Assembly (NCBI RefSeq): GCF_002078175.1 | Contig: NZ_MWFK01000001.1 | Location: 992,001-1,056,000 of the forward strand | DNA length: 64,000 bases | Direction of reading: 5' to 3' | From: Streptomyces sp. M41(2017) | Lineage (GTDB): Bacteria; Actinomycetota; Actinomycetes; Streptomycetales; Streptomycetaceae | Notes under the pieces: model-generated | The model's database searches: none | Told to the model about the DNA's origin: nothing | What the model saw: only the letters and a program-made list of their open reading frames with translations | In this document: one piece after another, positions 42,502 to 50,912 of the stretch | Layout: each line of letters starts with the position of its first letter | How positions within the stretch are numbered: the first letter of the stretch is position 1 | Position numbers and translations under genes: made by a program

Positions 42502-43277
42502 GCCCAACCTTCCTGTTCTTCCGGCAGTACCGGGTCCCTGCGGGCGGCGGAATCGATCAGCCGTTGATAGGGGCCCACCGCTCGGGTACCCAGTTGGCGC
42601 AGTGCCGCCCACATCGTCACCTGGTTGGCCGAGATCACCGGGATCCGCAGCTCGGCCTCCAGCTGGGGGATGACGTCGTACGTCGGAAGGTTGGTGCAGC
42701 TGATGAAGAGGGCGTCGGCGTGGCCGCGCGCCGCCCGGCGGGCCATGTCGGCGACGTCGCGGTACGGGACCTTCCAGATGTGCCGGGTCAGGCCCATGAA
42801 GGCGCGGTCCGTGACGGTGATGCCCGCCTCGGCGAGGTACTCCTCCAGGGACTGGGTGACGGAGACGGTGTACGGGGTGACCAGGGCGATCCGGCGGGCA
42901 CCGAGTTCCGTGAGGGCGTCCAGCAGGGCACCGGAGGTGGTGAGCGAGGGGAGGGCGCCCGCCCGGGTCATCGCCTCGCGCATGGCCTTCTCCCCGGCGA
43001 CCCCGCCGACGAAGCTGCCGGAGGTGCACGCGTACGCGACGACCTCGGGGGCGACCGCGTTCAGGGCGCGTACCGCGTCGCCGAGGGTCTCGTGCTCGGA
43101 GACCAGCCGGGCCAGGTCGAGACTGACTTCGACCGGCACGAACGGCGTGCGGGTCAGATGCAGGGAGACCTCGGCCGGGACCCAGCGCCACAGCTCACGG
43201 TCGAGGGCGAAGTCGAACGGGGCGACGACACCGACCCCACGCTGCGGATGCGGACCGCCGAGAAAGGAGACGTCCAT
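42498..43277 (-). CDS. Asp/Glu racemase / maleate cis-trans isomerase-like protein
   Basis: 259 residues with both catalytic Cys: Cys84 in AYACTSGSFVGG and Cys194 in FISCTNLPTYDV, plus 'PVISANQVTMWAALRQ'. This is the pattern of cofactor-independent maleate isomerases and Asp/Glu/hydantoin racemases. ATG 43277 is chosen by its MDVSFLGGPHPQRG start; GTG codons just upstream are possible. It is the first gene of a two-gene unit and is divergent from the D-2-hydroxyacid dehydrogenase, with about 200 bp of shared control region. Confidence 0.86.
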   Translation of the reverse strand: MDVSFLGGPHPQRGVGVVAPFDFALDRELWRWVPAEVSLHLTRTPFVPVEVSLDLARLVSEHETLGDAVRALNAVAPEVVAYACTSGSFVGGVAGEKAMREAMTRAGALPSLTTSGALLDALTELGARRIALVTPYTVSVTQSLEEYLAEAGITVTDRAFMGLTRHIWKVPYRDVADMARRAARGHADALFISCTNLPTYDVIPQLEAELRIPVISANQVTMWAALRQLGTRAVGPYQRLIDSAARRDPVLPEEQEGWA

Positions 43278-43481
43278 GGCTGACACCGGCCTCACGAAGG
43301 GAAACAGGTGGGCAACGGACCGTGTGCGGGCCCGTGTTGACGAAGGTAGGTTCGGGTGCGAGCGTGGTCAATCCGCGCATCTCAGACGGCTTCGACCCCT
43401 GTTCGCCCGCACGTCCCCCCGGGCATCTCGCCTCAGGACACCCCAGAGAAGCGGACTCGCATTGCGAAACGGTTTCCTCCG

Positions 43482-44468
43482 ATGAACGCCCGTATGTCCC
43501 CCACCCCGTCCTCCTCCTCGCCCCCCGGGACCACCCTGCTCGTCCTGGACGCCGATCCCCTCCCCCGCCTCGGCCGTCTCACCGGCCGCGTGCGGGTCGA
43601 GCACGCCGACGCCTCGACCCTCGCGGAGAAGCTGCCGTCCGCGGACGCGCTGCTCGTGTGGGACTTCGCCTCGGACGCCGTGCGCCGCGCGTGGCCGGGC
43701 GAGGGTCCGCGGCCCCGCTGGGTACACACCGCGAGCGCCGGTGTGGACCATCTGATGTGCCCCGAACTCGCCGCCTCCGACACGGTGGTGACGAACGGGC
43801 GCGGGGTGTTCGACCAGCCGATCGCCGAGTACGTGGCGGCGCTGGTGCTCGCCATGGCGAAGGACCTGCCGCGGACCTGGGACCTCCAGCGTGACCGTGA
43901 GTGGCGCCACCGCGCGTCGCAGCGGGTGGCCGGCACCCGGGCCTGCGTGGTGGGATCCGGGCCGATCGGACGGGCGATCGTCCGCACGCTCAAGGCACTG
44001 GACATCACCACTGCCCTGGTCGGCCGCACACCTCGCACCGGGATCCACGGGCCCGCGGAGCTGGACCGGCTGACGGCCCGCGCCGACTGGGTGGTGTGCG
44101 CCGCGCCGCTCACCGACGAGACGCGCGGCATGTTCGACGCGCGGCGCTTCGGGACGATGCAGCCCTCGGCCCGGTTCATCAACGTGGGGCGCGGTCAGCT
44201 CGTCGTCGAGCGGGCGCTCGCCGAGGCGCTGTCGAAGCGCTGGATCGCGGGCGCGGCCCTCGACGTCTTCGAGCACGAACCGCTGGGACCCGACAGTCCG
44301 TTGTGGCAGGTCCCCGGCCTGATCGTGTCGCCGCACATGAGCGGGGACACCATCGGCTGGCGGGACGAACTGGGCACCCAGTTCCTGGAGTTGTACGACC
44401 TCTGGGCGGCGGGTAAGCCCCTGCGGAACGTGGTCGACAAGAAGCGTGGGTACGTACCCGGGCACTGA
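43482..44468 (+). CDS. D-2-hydroxyacid dehydrogenase
   Basis: 328 residues. N-terminal substrate domain, then a Rossmann NAD(P)-binding domain (GSGPIGRAIVRTLKAL). Catalytic Arg is in 'FINVGRGQLVVERALAEALS', Glu in the LDVFEHEPLG stretch, and His in VSPHMSGDT, the D-isomer-specific 2-hydroxyacid dehydrogenase set. It would reduce a 2-oxoacid or oxidise a D-2-hydroxyacid made in the pathway encoded around it. It is 18 bp before the amidase and probably in one operon. Confidence 0.9.
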   Translation: MNARMSPTPSSSSPPGTTLLVLDADPLPRLGRLTGRVRVEHADASTLAEKLPSADALLVWDFASDAVRRAWPGEGPRPRWVHTASAGVDHLMCPELAASDTVVTNGRGVFDQPIAEYVAALVLAMAKDLPRTWDLQRDREWRHRASQRVAGTRACVVGSGPIGRAIVRTLKALDITTALVGRTPRTGIHGPAELDRLTARADWVVCAAPLTDETRGMFDARRFGTMQPSARFINVGRGQLVVERALAEALSKRWIAGAALDVFEHEPLGPDSPLWQVPGLIVSPHMSGDTIGWRDELGTQFLELYDLWAAGKPLRNVVDKKRGYVPGH

Positions 44469-44486
44469 ACCGCCGTGGAGGGGCCG

Positions 44487-45896
44487 ATGTCGGAACTCAC
44501 CGAGCTGACCGCCGTACAACTCGTCGACGGGTACCGCAAGGGCGAATTCGGCCCCGAGGAGGTGACACGCGCCGCCCTGGACCGGGCCGAGCGGGTGCAG
44601 CCCGCCGTGAACGCGTTCGTCCGCCTCCTCGCGGACGACGCCCTGGCCCGGGCCCGCGCCTCGGCGGACCGCTGGCGGCGCGGGGAGCCGGCGGGCCTGC
44701 TGGACGGGGTGCCCGTCACGGTGAAGGACATCCTGCTGCTGCGCGGGCATCCGACGCTGCGCGGCTCGAAGACCGTGAACGAGCAGGGGCGTTGGGACGA
44801 GGACGCGCCGTCGGTGGCCCGGCTGCGCGAGCACGGCGCGGTGTTCCTCGGCAAGACGACGACGCCCGAGTTCGGCTGGAAGGGGGTCACGGACGCGCCG
44901 CTGTCGGGCGTGACCCGCAACCCGTACGACGTCGCGCGCACCGCGGGCGGCTCCAGCGGGGGCAGCGCGGCGGCCGTCGCGCTCGGCGCGGGTCCGCTGT
45001 CGCTCGGCACGGACGGCGGTGGCAGTGTGCGCATACCGGCCGCGTTCTGCGGGATCTTCGGGCTGAAACCGACGTACGGGCGGGTGCCGCTCCACCCGGC
45101 CAGCGCCTTCGGGACGCTCGCGCACGTGGGGCCGATGACCCGGGACGCCGCCGACGCCGCGCTGATGCTCGACGTGATCGGCGCGCCGGACGCCCGCGAC
45201 TGGTCCGCGCTCGGACCGGCGAACGGCTCCTTCGTGGACGCCCTCGACGGCGGCGTGCGCGGGCTGCGCGTCGCGTACTCGCCGTCCCTCGGCGGACAGG
45301 TCGCGGTCGCCCCCGCGGTCGCCGCGGCGGTCCGGCGGGCGGTGGAACGCCTCGCCGGACTCGGCGCCCATGTCACCGAGGCCGACCCGGACTTCACCGA
45401 TCCCGTGGAGGCGTTCCACACCCTGTGGTTCAGCGGGGCGGCCCGGGTGACCCAGCGACTCGGGCCCGAACGGCGGGCCCTGCTCGATCCGGGGCTGCGG
45501 GAGATCTGCGGCCGGGGCGCGCGGTACAGCGCGCTGGAGTACCTCGCCGCGACGGACGTCCGGATGGCGCTGGGCCGCCGCATGGGCCTGTTCCACACGA
45601 GGTACGACGTGCTGGTCACACCGACACTGCCGCTGACGGCGTTCGCCGCGGGCGTCGAGGTGCCGCCCCGCTCGGGGCTGCGCCGCTGGACGGGCTGGAC
45701 GCCGTTCACCTATCCCTTCAACCTGACGCAGCAGCCCGCCGCGACGGTCCCCGTCGGCCTGGACGGCGACGGACTTCCGGCCGGGATGCAGATCGTCGCG
45801 GCCCGGCACCGGGACGACCTCGTCCTGCGGACCGCGCACGCCCTGTACGAGGCGGGCGCCGCCGGGGTGGCGCCCCCCGCGGCTCCCGCGGCGTAG
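44487..45896 (+). CDS. Amidase (amidase-signature family)
   Basis: 469 residues. Catalytic triad visible: Lys80 in VTVKDILLL, cis-Ser in GGSSGGSAAAVALG (about 156-157) and nucleophile Ser180 in LGTDGGGSVRIPAAFCG. No signal peptide. It hydrolyses an amide, releasing ammonia or an amine; the exact substrate is unknown. Beside a racemase/isomerase pair, a hydroxyacid dehydrogenase and an amino-acid-type importer it suggests breakdown of an amidated or N-acyl amino compound. GGAGGGG precedes ATG 44487. Confidence 0.9.
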   Translation: MSELTELTAVQLVDGYRKGEFGPEEVTRAALDRAERVQPAVNAFVRLLADDALARARASADRWRRGEPAGLLDGVPVTVKDILLLRGHPTLRGSKTVNEQGRWDEDAPSVARLREHGAVFLGKTTTPEFGWKGVTDAPLSGVTRNPYDVARTAGGSSGGSAAAVALGAGPLSLGTDGGGSVRIPAAFCGIFGLKPTYGRVPLHPASAFGTLAHVGPMTRDAADAALMLDVIGAPDARDWSALGPANGSFVDALDGGVRGLRVAYSPSLGGQVAVAPAVAAAVRRAVERLAGLGAHVTEADPDFTDPVEAFHTLWFSGAARVTQRLGPERRALLDPGLREICGRGARYSALEYLAATDVRMALGRRMGLFHTRYDVLVTPTLPLTAFAAGVEVPPRSGLRRWTGWTPFTYPFNLTQQPAATVPVGLDGDGLPAGMQIVAARHRDDLVLRTAHALYEAGAAGVAPPAAPAA

Positions 45897-45905
45897 CCGA
45901 CGGGC

Positions 45906-45934
45906 CTCCGGCACGGGCGAGGCCGGTGCCGGAG
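45906..45934. terminator. Bidirectional terminator amidase / DUF3830 gene
   Basis: Perfect 9-bp stem CTCCGGCAC / GTGCCGGAG with an 11-nt loop between convergent stops. Confidence 0.75.
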
Positions 45935-45948
45935 ACCTGCGCCCGGCC

Positions 45949-46443
45949 TCAGGCCCGCCGGAAGCTGAGCGTCTCCCCCGCGGCGCCGGTACGCCACAGG
46001 TCGTTGCAGGCCTCGGCCATCTCGTCGAGGCCCTCGACCAGTTGGCCCCAGACGATGCCGGGGATCCAGCCCACGTCCCCGTTCAGGAGCAGGTTGTTGC
46101 GCTCGTAGAAGAGGGCGAGGTCGACCACCGTCGTACCGGGACGGACGTCCGCGTCGTAGCCGTACGCCTTGGTACCCAGCTCCGTTCCCGCGAAAGCGAA
46201 ATAACAGAGGTCTCCCGGAATAGGGGTAACTGTCGGATTTTCCAGGGGTGGCTCGGATATCGCGAAAGGGGGGAAGAGAGCGTAGATCTCATTGCGTGCG
46301 TATTTCGCGTGGTAGACGTCGCCGCTCAGCGGAAGGGCGTCCCAGACCGCCGCACAGGTGATCGGCGCGCGGTCGTCGAGGAGTTTCGCGGTGCAGTGCA
46401 CATCGCGCTTGACCAGCGAGACTTCGATGAATCGATCAGCCAT
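45949..46443 (-). CDS. DUF3830 (cyclophilin-like) protein
   Basis: 164 residues, compact beta-rich protein: 'FIEVSLVKRDVHCTAKLLDDRAPITCAAVW', 'DVYHAKYARNEIYALFPPF', 'NPTVTPIPGDLCYFAFAGTEL'. DUF3830 proteins have a cyclophilin-like fold and are often found beside amidase, racemase and amino-acid transporter genes, as here; their role is unknown. The local sequence is less GC-rich than the neighbours. Start could be 46443 or 46452. It is divergent from the binding-protein gene. Confidence 0.8.
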   Translation of the reverse strand: MADRFIEVSLVKRDVHCTAKLLDDRAPITCAAVWDALPLSGDVYHAKYARNEIYALFPPFAISEPPLENPTVTPIPGDLCYFAFAGTELGTKAYGYDADVRPGTTVVDLALFYERNNLLLNGDVGWIPGIVWGQLVEGLDEMAEACNDLWRTGAAGETLSFRRA

Positions 46444-46540
46444 GCATTCCATGGTCCCCCCGAGGTCAAGTGCGCGTAGGGCACGTACGGGGCTGAAATC
46501 GATCCGAATACTTCGCATGGTCTCGGGTAGCCGCGCGGCC

Positions 46541-47470
46541 ATGGCTCCACCTTTTGGGAAAGCACAGGAAAACAGCCGCGCACACGACAGACACCCATCC
46601 GGAACCACGCGCCGGTCGCTGCTCGCGGGGGTCGCGGCGCTCGGTGCGGTCGGTGCCGCCGGCTGCAGTCGGGTGGACACCGCGTCCTCGACCGACGGCG
46701 GCGATCTCCTCGACCGGCTGAGGGCGCAGGGCGTCGTCCGTCTGGGCATCGCGGGCGAGATCCCCTTCGGGTACATCGACCGGGACGGCCGACTCACCGG
46801 TGAGGCACCGGAACTGGCCAAGGCCGTCTTCAAGCGGCTGGGCGTCGACCGGGTCCAGCCGGTGCCGACCGAGTTCGGCTCCCTCATACCCGGGCTCAAC
46901 TCGCAGCAGTTCGACGTCGTGTCCGCCGGGATGTACATCAACGCCGAGCGGTGCGAGCAGGTCATCTTCGCCGACCCCGACTACCAGATGCTCGACGCGT
47001 TCATCGTGCGCAAGGGCAATCCGAAGGGGCTGCACGACTACAAGGACGTCGTGGCGAACAAGGCGAAGTTCGCGACTGGCACGGGCTACGCGGAGATCCA
47101 GTACGCGGTCGAGGCCGGGTACAAGGAGAGCGAGATCCTGATCGTGCCCGACCAGGTCGCCGGGCTGAACGCCGTCGAGGCGGGCCGCGCCGACGTCTTC
47201 GCGGGAACCGCGCTGACCGTCCGCGAAGTGGTCAAGAAGTCCGCCAAGGCCGAGAGCACCAAGCCCTTCGCGCCGCTGGTCAAGGGCAAGCCGCACGTCG
47301 ACGGCGGCGGTTTCGCGTTCCGTTCGCCGGAGACGAGACTGCGGGACGCCTTCAACGTCGAGCTGCGCAAGATGAAGGAGAGCGGCGAACTCTTCCGCAT
47401 CCTGCGGCCGTTCGGCTTCACCAAGGCCGAGATGACCGACATGACCGCGAAGGAGCTGTGCCGCGGATGA
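46541..47470 (+). CDS. ehuB: Amino-acid-type ABC substrate-binding lipoprotein (EhuB-like)
   Basis: 309 residues. Tat-type lipoprotein signal (TTRRSLLAGVAALGAVGAAGCS; lipobox GAAGC at about residue 42) and a type-2 SBP domain ('VVRLGIAGEIPFGYIDRDGRLTGEAPELAK', 'VSAGMYINAERCEQVIFADPDYQ', 'GLNAVEAGRADVFAGTALTV'). It resembles the ectoine/hydroxyectoine binding protein EhuB group; ligand not proven. ATG 46517 is in frame too; neither start has a good ribosome-binding site. It overlaps the first permease (ATGA). Confidence 0.84.
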   Translation: MAPPFGKAQENSRAHDRHPSGTTRRSLLAGVAALGAVGAAGCSRVDTASSTDGGDLLDRLRAQGVVRLGIAGEIPFGYIDRDGRLTGEAPELAKAVFKRLGVDRVQPVPTEFGSLIPGLNSQQFDVVSAGMYINAERCEQVIFADPDYQMLDAFIVRKGNPKGLHDYKDVVANKAKFATGTGYAEIQYAVEAGYKESEILIVPDQVAGLNAVEAGRADVFAGTALTVREVVKKSAKAESTKPFAPLVKGKPHVDGGGFAFRSPETRLRDAFNVELRKMKESGELFRILRPFGFTKAEMTDMTAKELCRG

Positions 47471-48201
47471 CATCGGGACTCTGGGAACTCGTACTCAAAG
47501 GCATCTGGGTCACGGTCCAACTGCTCTTCTGCAGCGCCCTGCTGGCCGGTGCCATGTCCTTCGTGGTCGGCATCGCGCGCACCTCGCGCCGATGGATCGT
47601 CCGCTTCCTCGCCGGCTTCTACACCGAGGTGTTCCGCGGCACCTCCGCCCTGATCATGATCTTCTGGGTGTACTTCGTGCTGCCGCTCGCCTTCGGCTGG
47701 CAGCTCGTCCCGCTGTGGGCGGGCACGCTGGCGCTGGGGCTGACGTACGGCGCGTACGGCTCGGAGATCGTACGCGGCGCGCTGAACGCGGTCGACCCGG
47801 CGCAGCGTGAGGGCGGGATCGCGCTCAGCTTCACGCACTGGCAGCGGATGCGGCTGATCCTGCTGCCGCAGGCGGTGCCCGAGATGGTGCCTCCGTTCAG
47901 CAACCTGCTCATCGAGCTGCTGAAGGGCACGGCGCTGGTCTCCGTGATGGGGATGGGCGATCTGACGTTCAGCGCCAACCTGGTGCGGCTCGCGCTGCAG
48001 CAGAGCGCGGAGGTCTACACATACGTCCTGCTGATCTACTTCGTCATCGCCTTCCTGCTCACCCGCCTGATGCGCGGTCTGGAGAAGCGGCTGAAGGCCG
48101 GGGTCGGCAAGGAGCCGGACAGCATGCCGGCGCGCGAACTGAAGCGGGCGGAGACGACCGGCGTGGGTGCCGGTGCCGGTAACGCGGGAGGTGCCTCATG
48201 A
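47467..48201 (+). CDS. ehuC: Amino-acid ABC permease (EhuC-like)
   Basis: 244 residues with five predicted membrane helices of the HisMQ type. The EAA-like loop is 'GALNAVDPAQREGGIALSFTHWQRMRLILLPQAVP'. The ATG overlaps the binding-protein stop. The C-terminal about 30 residues are hydrophilic. It forms the channel with the next permease. Confidence 0.88.
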   Translation: MTSGLWELVLKGIWVTVQLLFCSALLAGAMSFVVGIARTSRRWIVRFLAGFYTEVFRGTSALIMIFWVYFVLPLAFGWQLVPLWAGTLALGLTYGAYGSEIVRGALNAVDPAQREGGIALSFTHWQRMRLILLPQAVPEMVPPFSNLLIELLKGTALVSVMGMGDLTFSANLVRLALQQSAEVYTYVLLIYFVIAFLLTRLMRGLEKRLKAGVGKEPDSMPARELKRAETTGVGAGAGNAGGAS

Positions 48202-48848
48202 CGTGGGACTGGAACGCCGTCGGCGACTTCATGCCGCACTTCTGGGACGGCCTGCTGGTCACCCTGCAGGCGCTGGCCCTCGGCTCGGTGATCGCGTTCG
48301 CGCTCGGTCTGGTGTGGGCGCTGCTGATGCGGACACCGACGCGCTGGGTGCGCTGGCCGGTCGGGGTGGTCACCGAGTTCGTCCGCAACACCCCGCTGCT
48401 GGTGCAGCTGTTCTTCCTCTTCTACGTGCTGCCCGAGTGGAACATCACGTTCTCCGCGCTGACCACCGGTGTCGTCGCGATCGGGCTGCACTACTCGACG
48501 TACACGATGCAGGTCTACCGGGCCGGTATCGAGGGCGTGCCCGCCGGCCAGTGGGAGGCCGCCACGGCGCTCAGCCTGCCGGTGCGGCGCACCTGGACGG
48601 CGGTGATCCTGCCGCAGGCGATCCGCCGCGTGGTGCCGGCCCTCGGCAACTACGTCATCGCCATGCTGAAGGACACCCCGATGCTGATGACGATCACCGT
48701 GCTGGAGATGCTCGGGGAGGCGCGGCTGTACTCGCAGCAGCACTTCCAGTTCACCGAGCCGCTCACGGTCATCGGCGTGGCCTTCATCCTCATTTCCTAC
48801 CCGGCTTCCCTGCTGCTGCGAGCCCTGGAGCGACGCCTTGTCCGCTGA
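48198..48848 (+). CDS. ehuD: Amino-acid ABC permease (EhuD-like)
   Basis: 216 residues, five predicted membrane helices, with 'RNTPLLVQLFFLFYVLPE' and EAA loop 'AGIEGVPAGQWEAATALSLPVRRTWTAVILPQA'. ATG overlaps the previous stop (ATGA). Confidence 0.88.
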   Translation: MTWDWNAVGDFMPHFWDGLLVTLQALALGSVIAFALGLVWALLMRTPTRWVRWPVGVVTEFVRNTPLLVQLFFLFYVLPEWNITFSALTTGVVAIGLHYSTYTMQVYRAGIEGVPAGQWEAATALSLPVRRTWTAVILPQAIRRVVPALGNYVIAMLKDTPMLMTITVLEMLGEARLYSQQHFQFTEPLTVIGVAFILISYPASLLLRALERRLVR

Positions 48849-49638
48849 CACGAACACCGACACCAGCCCCCTGAAGGACCTGGCCAACCCCAAGGTGGAC
48901 GGCAGCGAGCTGATCCGCTTCGACCAGGTCACCAAGCGGTTCGGGGACAACACCGTCCTCGACCACCTCGACTTCCGGGTCGACTCGGGCAAGCACGTCA
49001 CGCTGATCGGCCCGTCCGGCTCCGGCAAGACGACGATCCTGCGGCTGCTGATGACGCTGACCAAACCGGACGAGGGCACGATCACCGTCGCCGGCGACCG
49101 GCTCTTCCCGGCGGGCGAGAAGGAGGTCCGCGAGGTCCGCAAGAAGATCGGGATGGTGTTCCAGCAGTTCAACCTGTTCCCGAACATGAGCGTGCTCAGA
49201 AACGTCACCGAGGCGCCGGTGACGGTCCTCGGCATGTCGAAGGACGAGGCGGAGGTACGGGCCCGGGAGCTGCTCGACCTGGTCGGCCTCGCGGACAAGT
49301 GCGACGAGCGGCCGAGCCGGCTGTCGGGCGGCCAGCAGCAGCGGGTGGCGATCGCCCGCGCGCTGGCGATGCGGCCGCAGGTGCTGCTGCTGGACGAGGT
49401 GACGTCCGCGCTCGACCCGGAACTGGTCGCGGGCGTCCTCGACGTCCTCCGGGACATCGCCCGCACCACGGACATCACGATGCTCTGTGTGACCCACGAG
49501 ATGAATTTCGCCCGGGACATCTCGGACCAGGTGCTCATGTTCGATTCCGGCCACGTCATCGAGTCCGGTCCGCCGGAGAAGATCTTCAGCGATCCGGAGC
49601 AGGAACGGACCCGGGAATTCCTCAGCGCCGTGCTGTGA
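48838..49638 (+). CDS. ehuA: Amino-acid ABC ATPase (EhuA-like)
   Basis: 266 residues. Walker A GPSGSGKTT, Q-loop VFQQFNLFPNMSV, signature RLSGGQQQRVAIARALAM, Walker B VLLLDEVTSALDPE and H-loop CVTHEM. TTG 48838 is used as start because GGAG lies 7 nt upstream and the ORF overlaps the permease end by 11 nt; no better start is near. It drives uptake by the two permeases. Confidence 0.9.
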   Translation: MSADTNTDTSPLKDLANPKVDGSELIRFDQVTKRFGDNTVLDHLDFRVDSGKHVTLIGPSGSGKTTILRLLMTLTKPDEGTITVAGDRLFPAGEKEVREVRKKIGMVFQQFNLFPNMSVLRNVTEAPVTVLGMSKDEAEVRARELLDLVGLADKCDERPSRLSGGQQQRVAIARALAMRPQVLLLDEVTSALDPELVAGVLDVLRDIARTTDITMLCVTHEMNFARDISDQVLMFDSGHVIESGPPEKIFSDPEQERTREFLSAVL

Positions 49639-49727
49639 CGAGGGGGAGTGGACCGGGGGCGGACGACGGGGGTGGGCGGGAAGGCACGAGGTCCGGCGGG
49701 CGGGGCATGCCGCACGGGCCGTGACCT

Positions 49728-49739
49728 TGGCATATGCCA
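49728..49739. promoter_or_regulatory. 12-bp palindrome TGGCATATGCCA, copy 2
   Basis: Identical to 35690-35701. It lies after ehuA and 153 bp upstream of the IclR-family gene. Possible operator. Confidence 0.5.
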
Positions 49740-49742
49740 GAG

Positions 49743-49777
49743 TGGTGCGCTCCTGCTGAGCGCCGTGGAGCGCACCA
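49743..49777 (+). terminator. Probable terminator of the ehu operon
   Basis: Perfect 10-bp arms TGGTGCGCTC (49743-49752) and GAGCGCACCA (49768-49777), 15-nt loop, about 105 bp beyond ehuA. It could also form part of the IclR control region. Confidence 0.55.
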
Positions 49778-49891
49778 CCAATCTCGTCAACAGGCGCTCA
49801 CAGAGAGCAGCTTGACGGCTATCGTGGGGTGAGCCCAGCCGTCCGGACCGACGTCTTTTTTGAGCCGGGCCATGAAGCGCAGGGGGAAACC

Positions 49892-50650
49892 GTGGCGCTG
49901 AAGAACGAGCCGACCGCGCCGTACCACTCGGCTCAGGACGCCCTGCGCGTCCTGGAGACGGTGGCGCGGCAGTCCACCGGCGTCACCGGCGCCGAGCTCG
50001 CCCGCCGGACCGGCCTCGGCGGTGACCGGCTGACCGCGCTGGTCAGGATGCTGCGCCGGGAGGGGTACGTCGAGCAGGTCGCCGACGGGGCGTACGTGAC
50101 CGGTGCCTCCCTCAGCCGCCTGGGCTCCGCCGAGGGCCGCGACCAGGCCGTGCGCGAGACGCTCCAGCAGACCCTCGACCGGCTCCGCGACTCGGTGGGC
50201 GCGGCGGTCTACGTCAGCCGGTACATCGACGGTGAGGTGCACGTCACCCAGTACGCGGAGAGCCCGGCGACTCCCGCGGTCAACGAATGGGTCGACTTCC
50301 GTTCCGCCGCGCATGCCAGCGCGGTCGGCAAGAGCCTGCTCGGCCAGCTCGACCACAACGGCCGCCGTGACCACCTCGCCCGGCACAAGATGGCCCGCCT
50401 CACCTCGCGGACCATCACCAGCGAACGACTGCTGCTGTCCCGCCTGGACTCCCAGCCGGCCACCGTGCCGGTGCTCGACCTCCAGGAGTACGCGATCGGC
50501 ACGGTCTGCGCGGCCGTCCCGATCACCGCGGGCTCCTCCGTCGGCTGTCTCGCCCTGTCCCTCCCGGTCGAGCACGCCCACCGGCTGCGCCGCGCCGCGG
50601 ACACGCTGAACCGCGGAGCGGCCCCCGTCCTGCTGTCCCTCTCGATCTAG
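49892..50650 (+). CDS. IclR-family transcriptional regulator
   Basis: 252 residues. N-terminal winged helix (about 10-75: 'SAQDALRVLETVARQSTGVTGAELARRTGL', 'LVRMLRREGYVEQVADGAY') and C-terminal IclR effector domain (about 90-250: 'VNEWVDFRSAAHASAVGKSLLGQL', 'EYAIGTVCAAVPITAGSSVGCLAL'). It likely controls the neighbouring uptake and catabolic genes in response to a pathway acid. GTG 49892 has GGGGG 5 nt upstream; a longer ATG-started form is possible. Confidence 0.86.
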   Translation: MALKNEPTAPYHSAQDALRVLETVARQSTGVTGAELARRTGLGGDRLTALVRMLRREGYVEQVADGAYVTGASLSRLGSAEGRDQAVRETLQQTLDRLRDSVGAAVYVSRYIDGEVHVTQYAESPATPAVNEWVDFRSAAHASAVGKSLLGQLDHNGRRDHLARHKMARLTSRTITSERLLLSRLDSQPATVPVLDLQEYAIGTVCAAVPITAGSSVGCLALSLPVEHAHRLRRAADTLNRGAAPVLLSLSI

Positions 50651-50789
50651 GGCCCGGCCCGCACGGCATCCCCGGACCCGGCACCCGCCGGTGCCCCCCG
50701 GGGGTGTCGCGCGGGTGGTCGGAAGCACCCCTGAGGACCAGGTAGTATTTCTTTTGTCGCCGCCCGCGGAAGCGGGAGGCGAGAGTCAT

Positions 50790-50863
50790 GCGCCGCTAGC
50801 TCAGTTGGTTAGAGCAGCTGACTCTTAATCAGCGGGTCCGGGGTTCGAGTCCCTGGCGGCGCA
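50790..50863 (+). tRNA. tRNA-Lys (CTT), copy 2
   Basis: Sequence identical over 74 nt to the copies at 36479 and 60510; anticodon loop CTCTTAA. Followed by its own terminator. Confidence 0.96.
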
Positions 50864-50868
50864 CCTTG

Positions 50869-50902
50869 ATGAAGGCCCCCCAAGCGTGTGGGGGGCCTTC
50901 AT
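50869..50902. terminator. tRNA-Lys copy 2 terminator
   Basis: Perfect 14-bp stem ATGAAGGCCCCCCA / TGGGGGGCCTTCAT, loop 6 nt. It also lies just beyond the stop of the convergent aminopeptidase gene. Confidence 0.88.
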
Positions 50903-50912
50903 GCGTGTCGGC

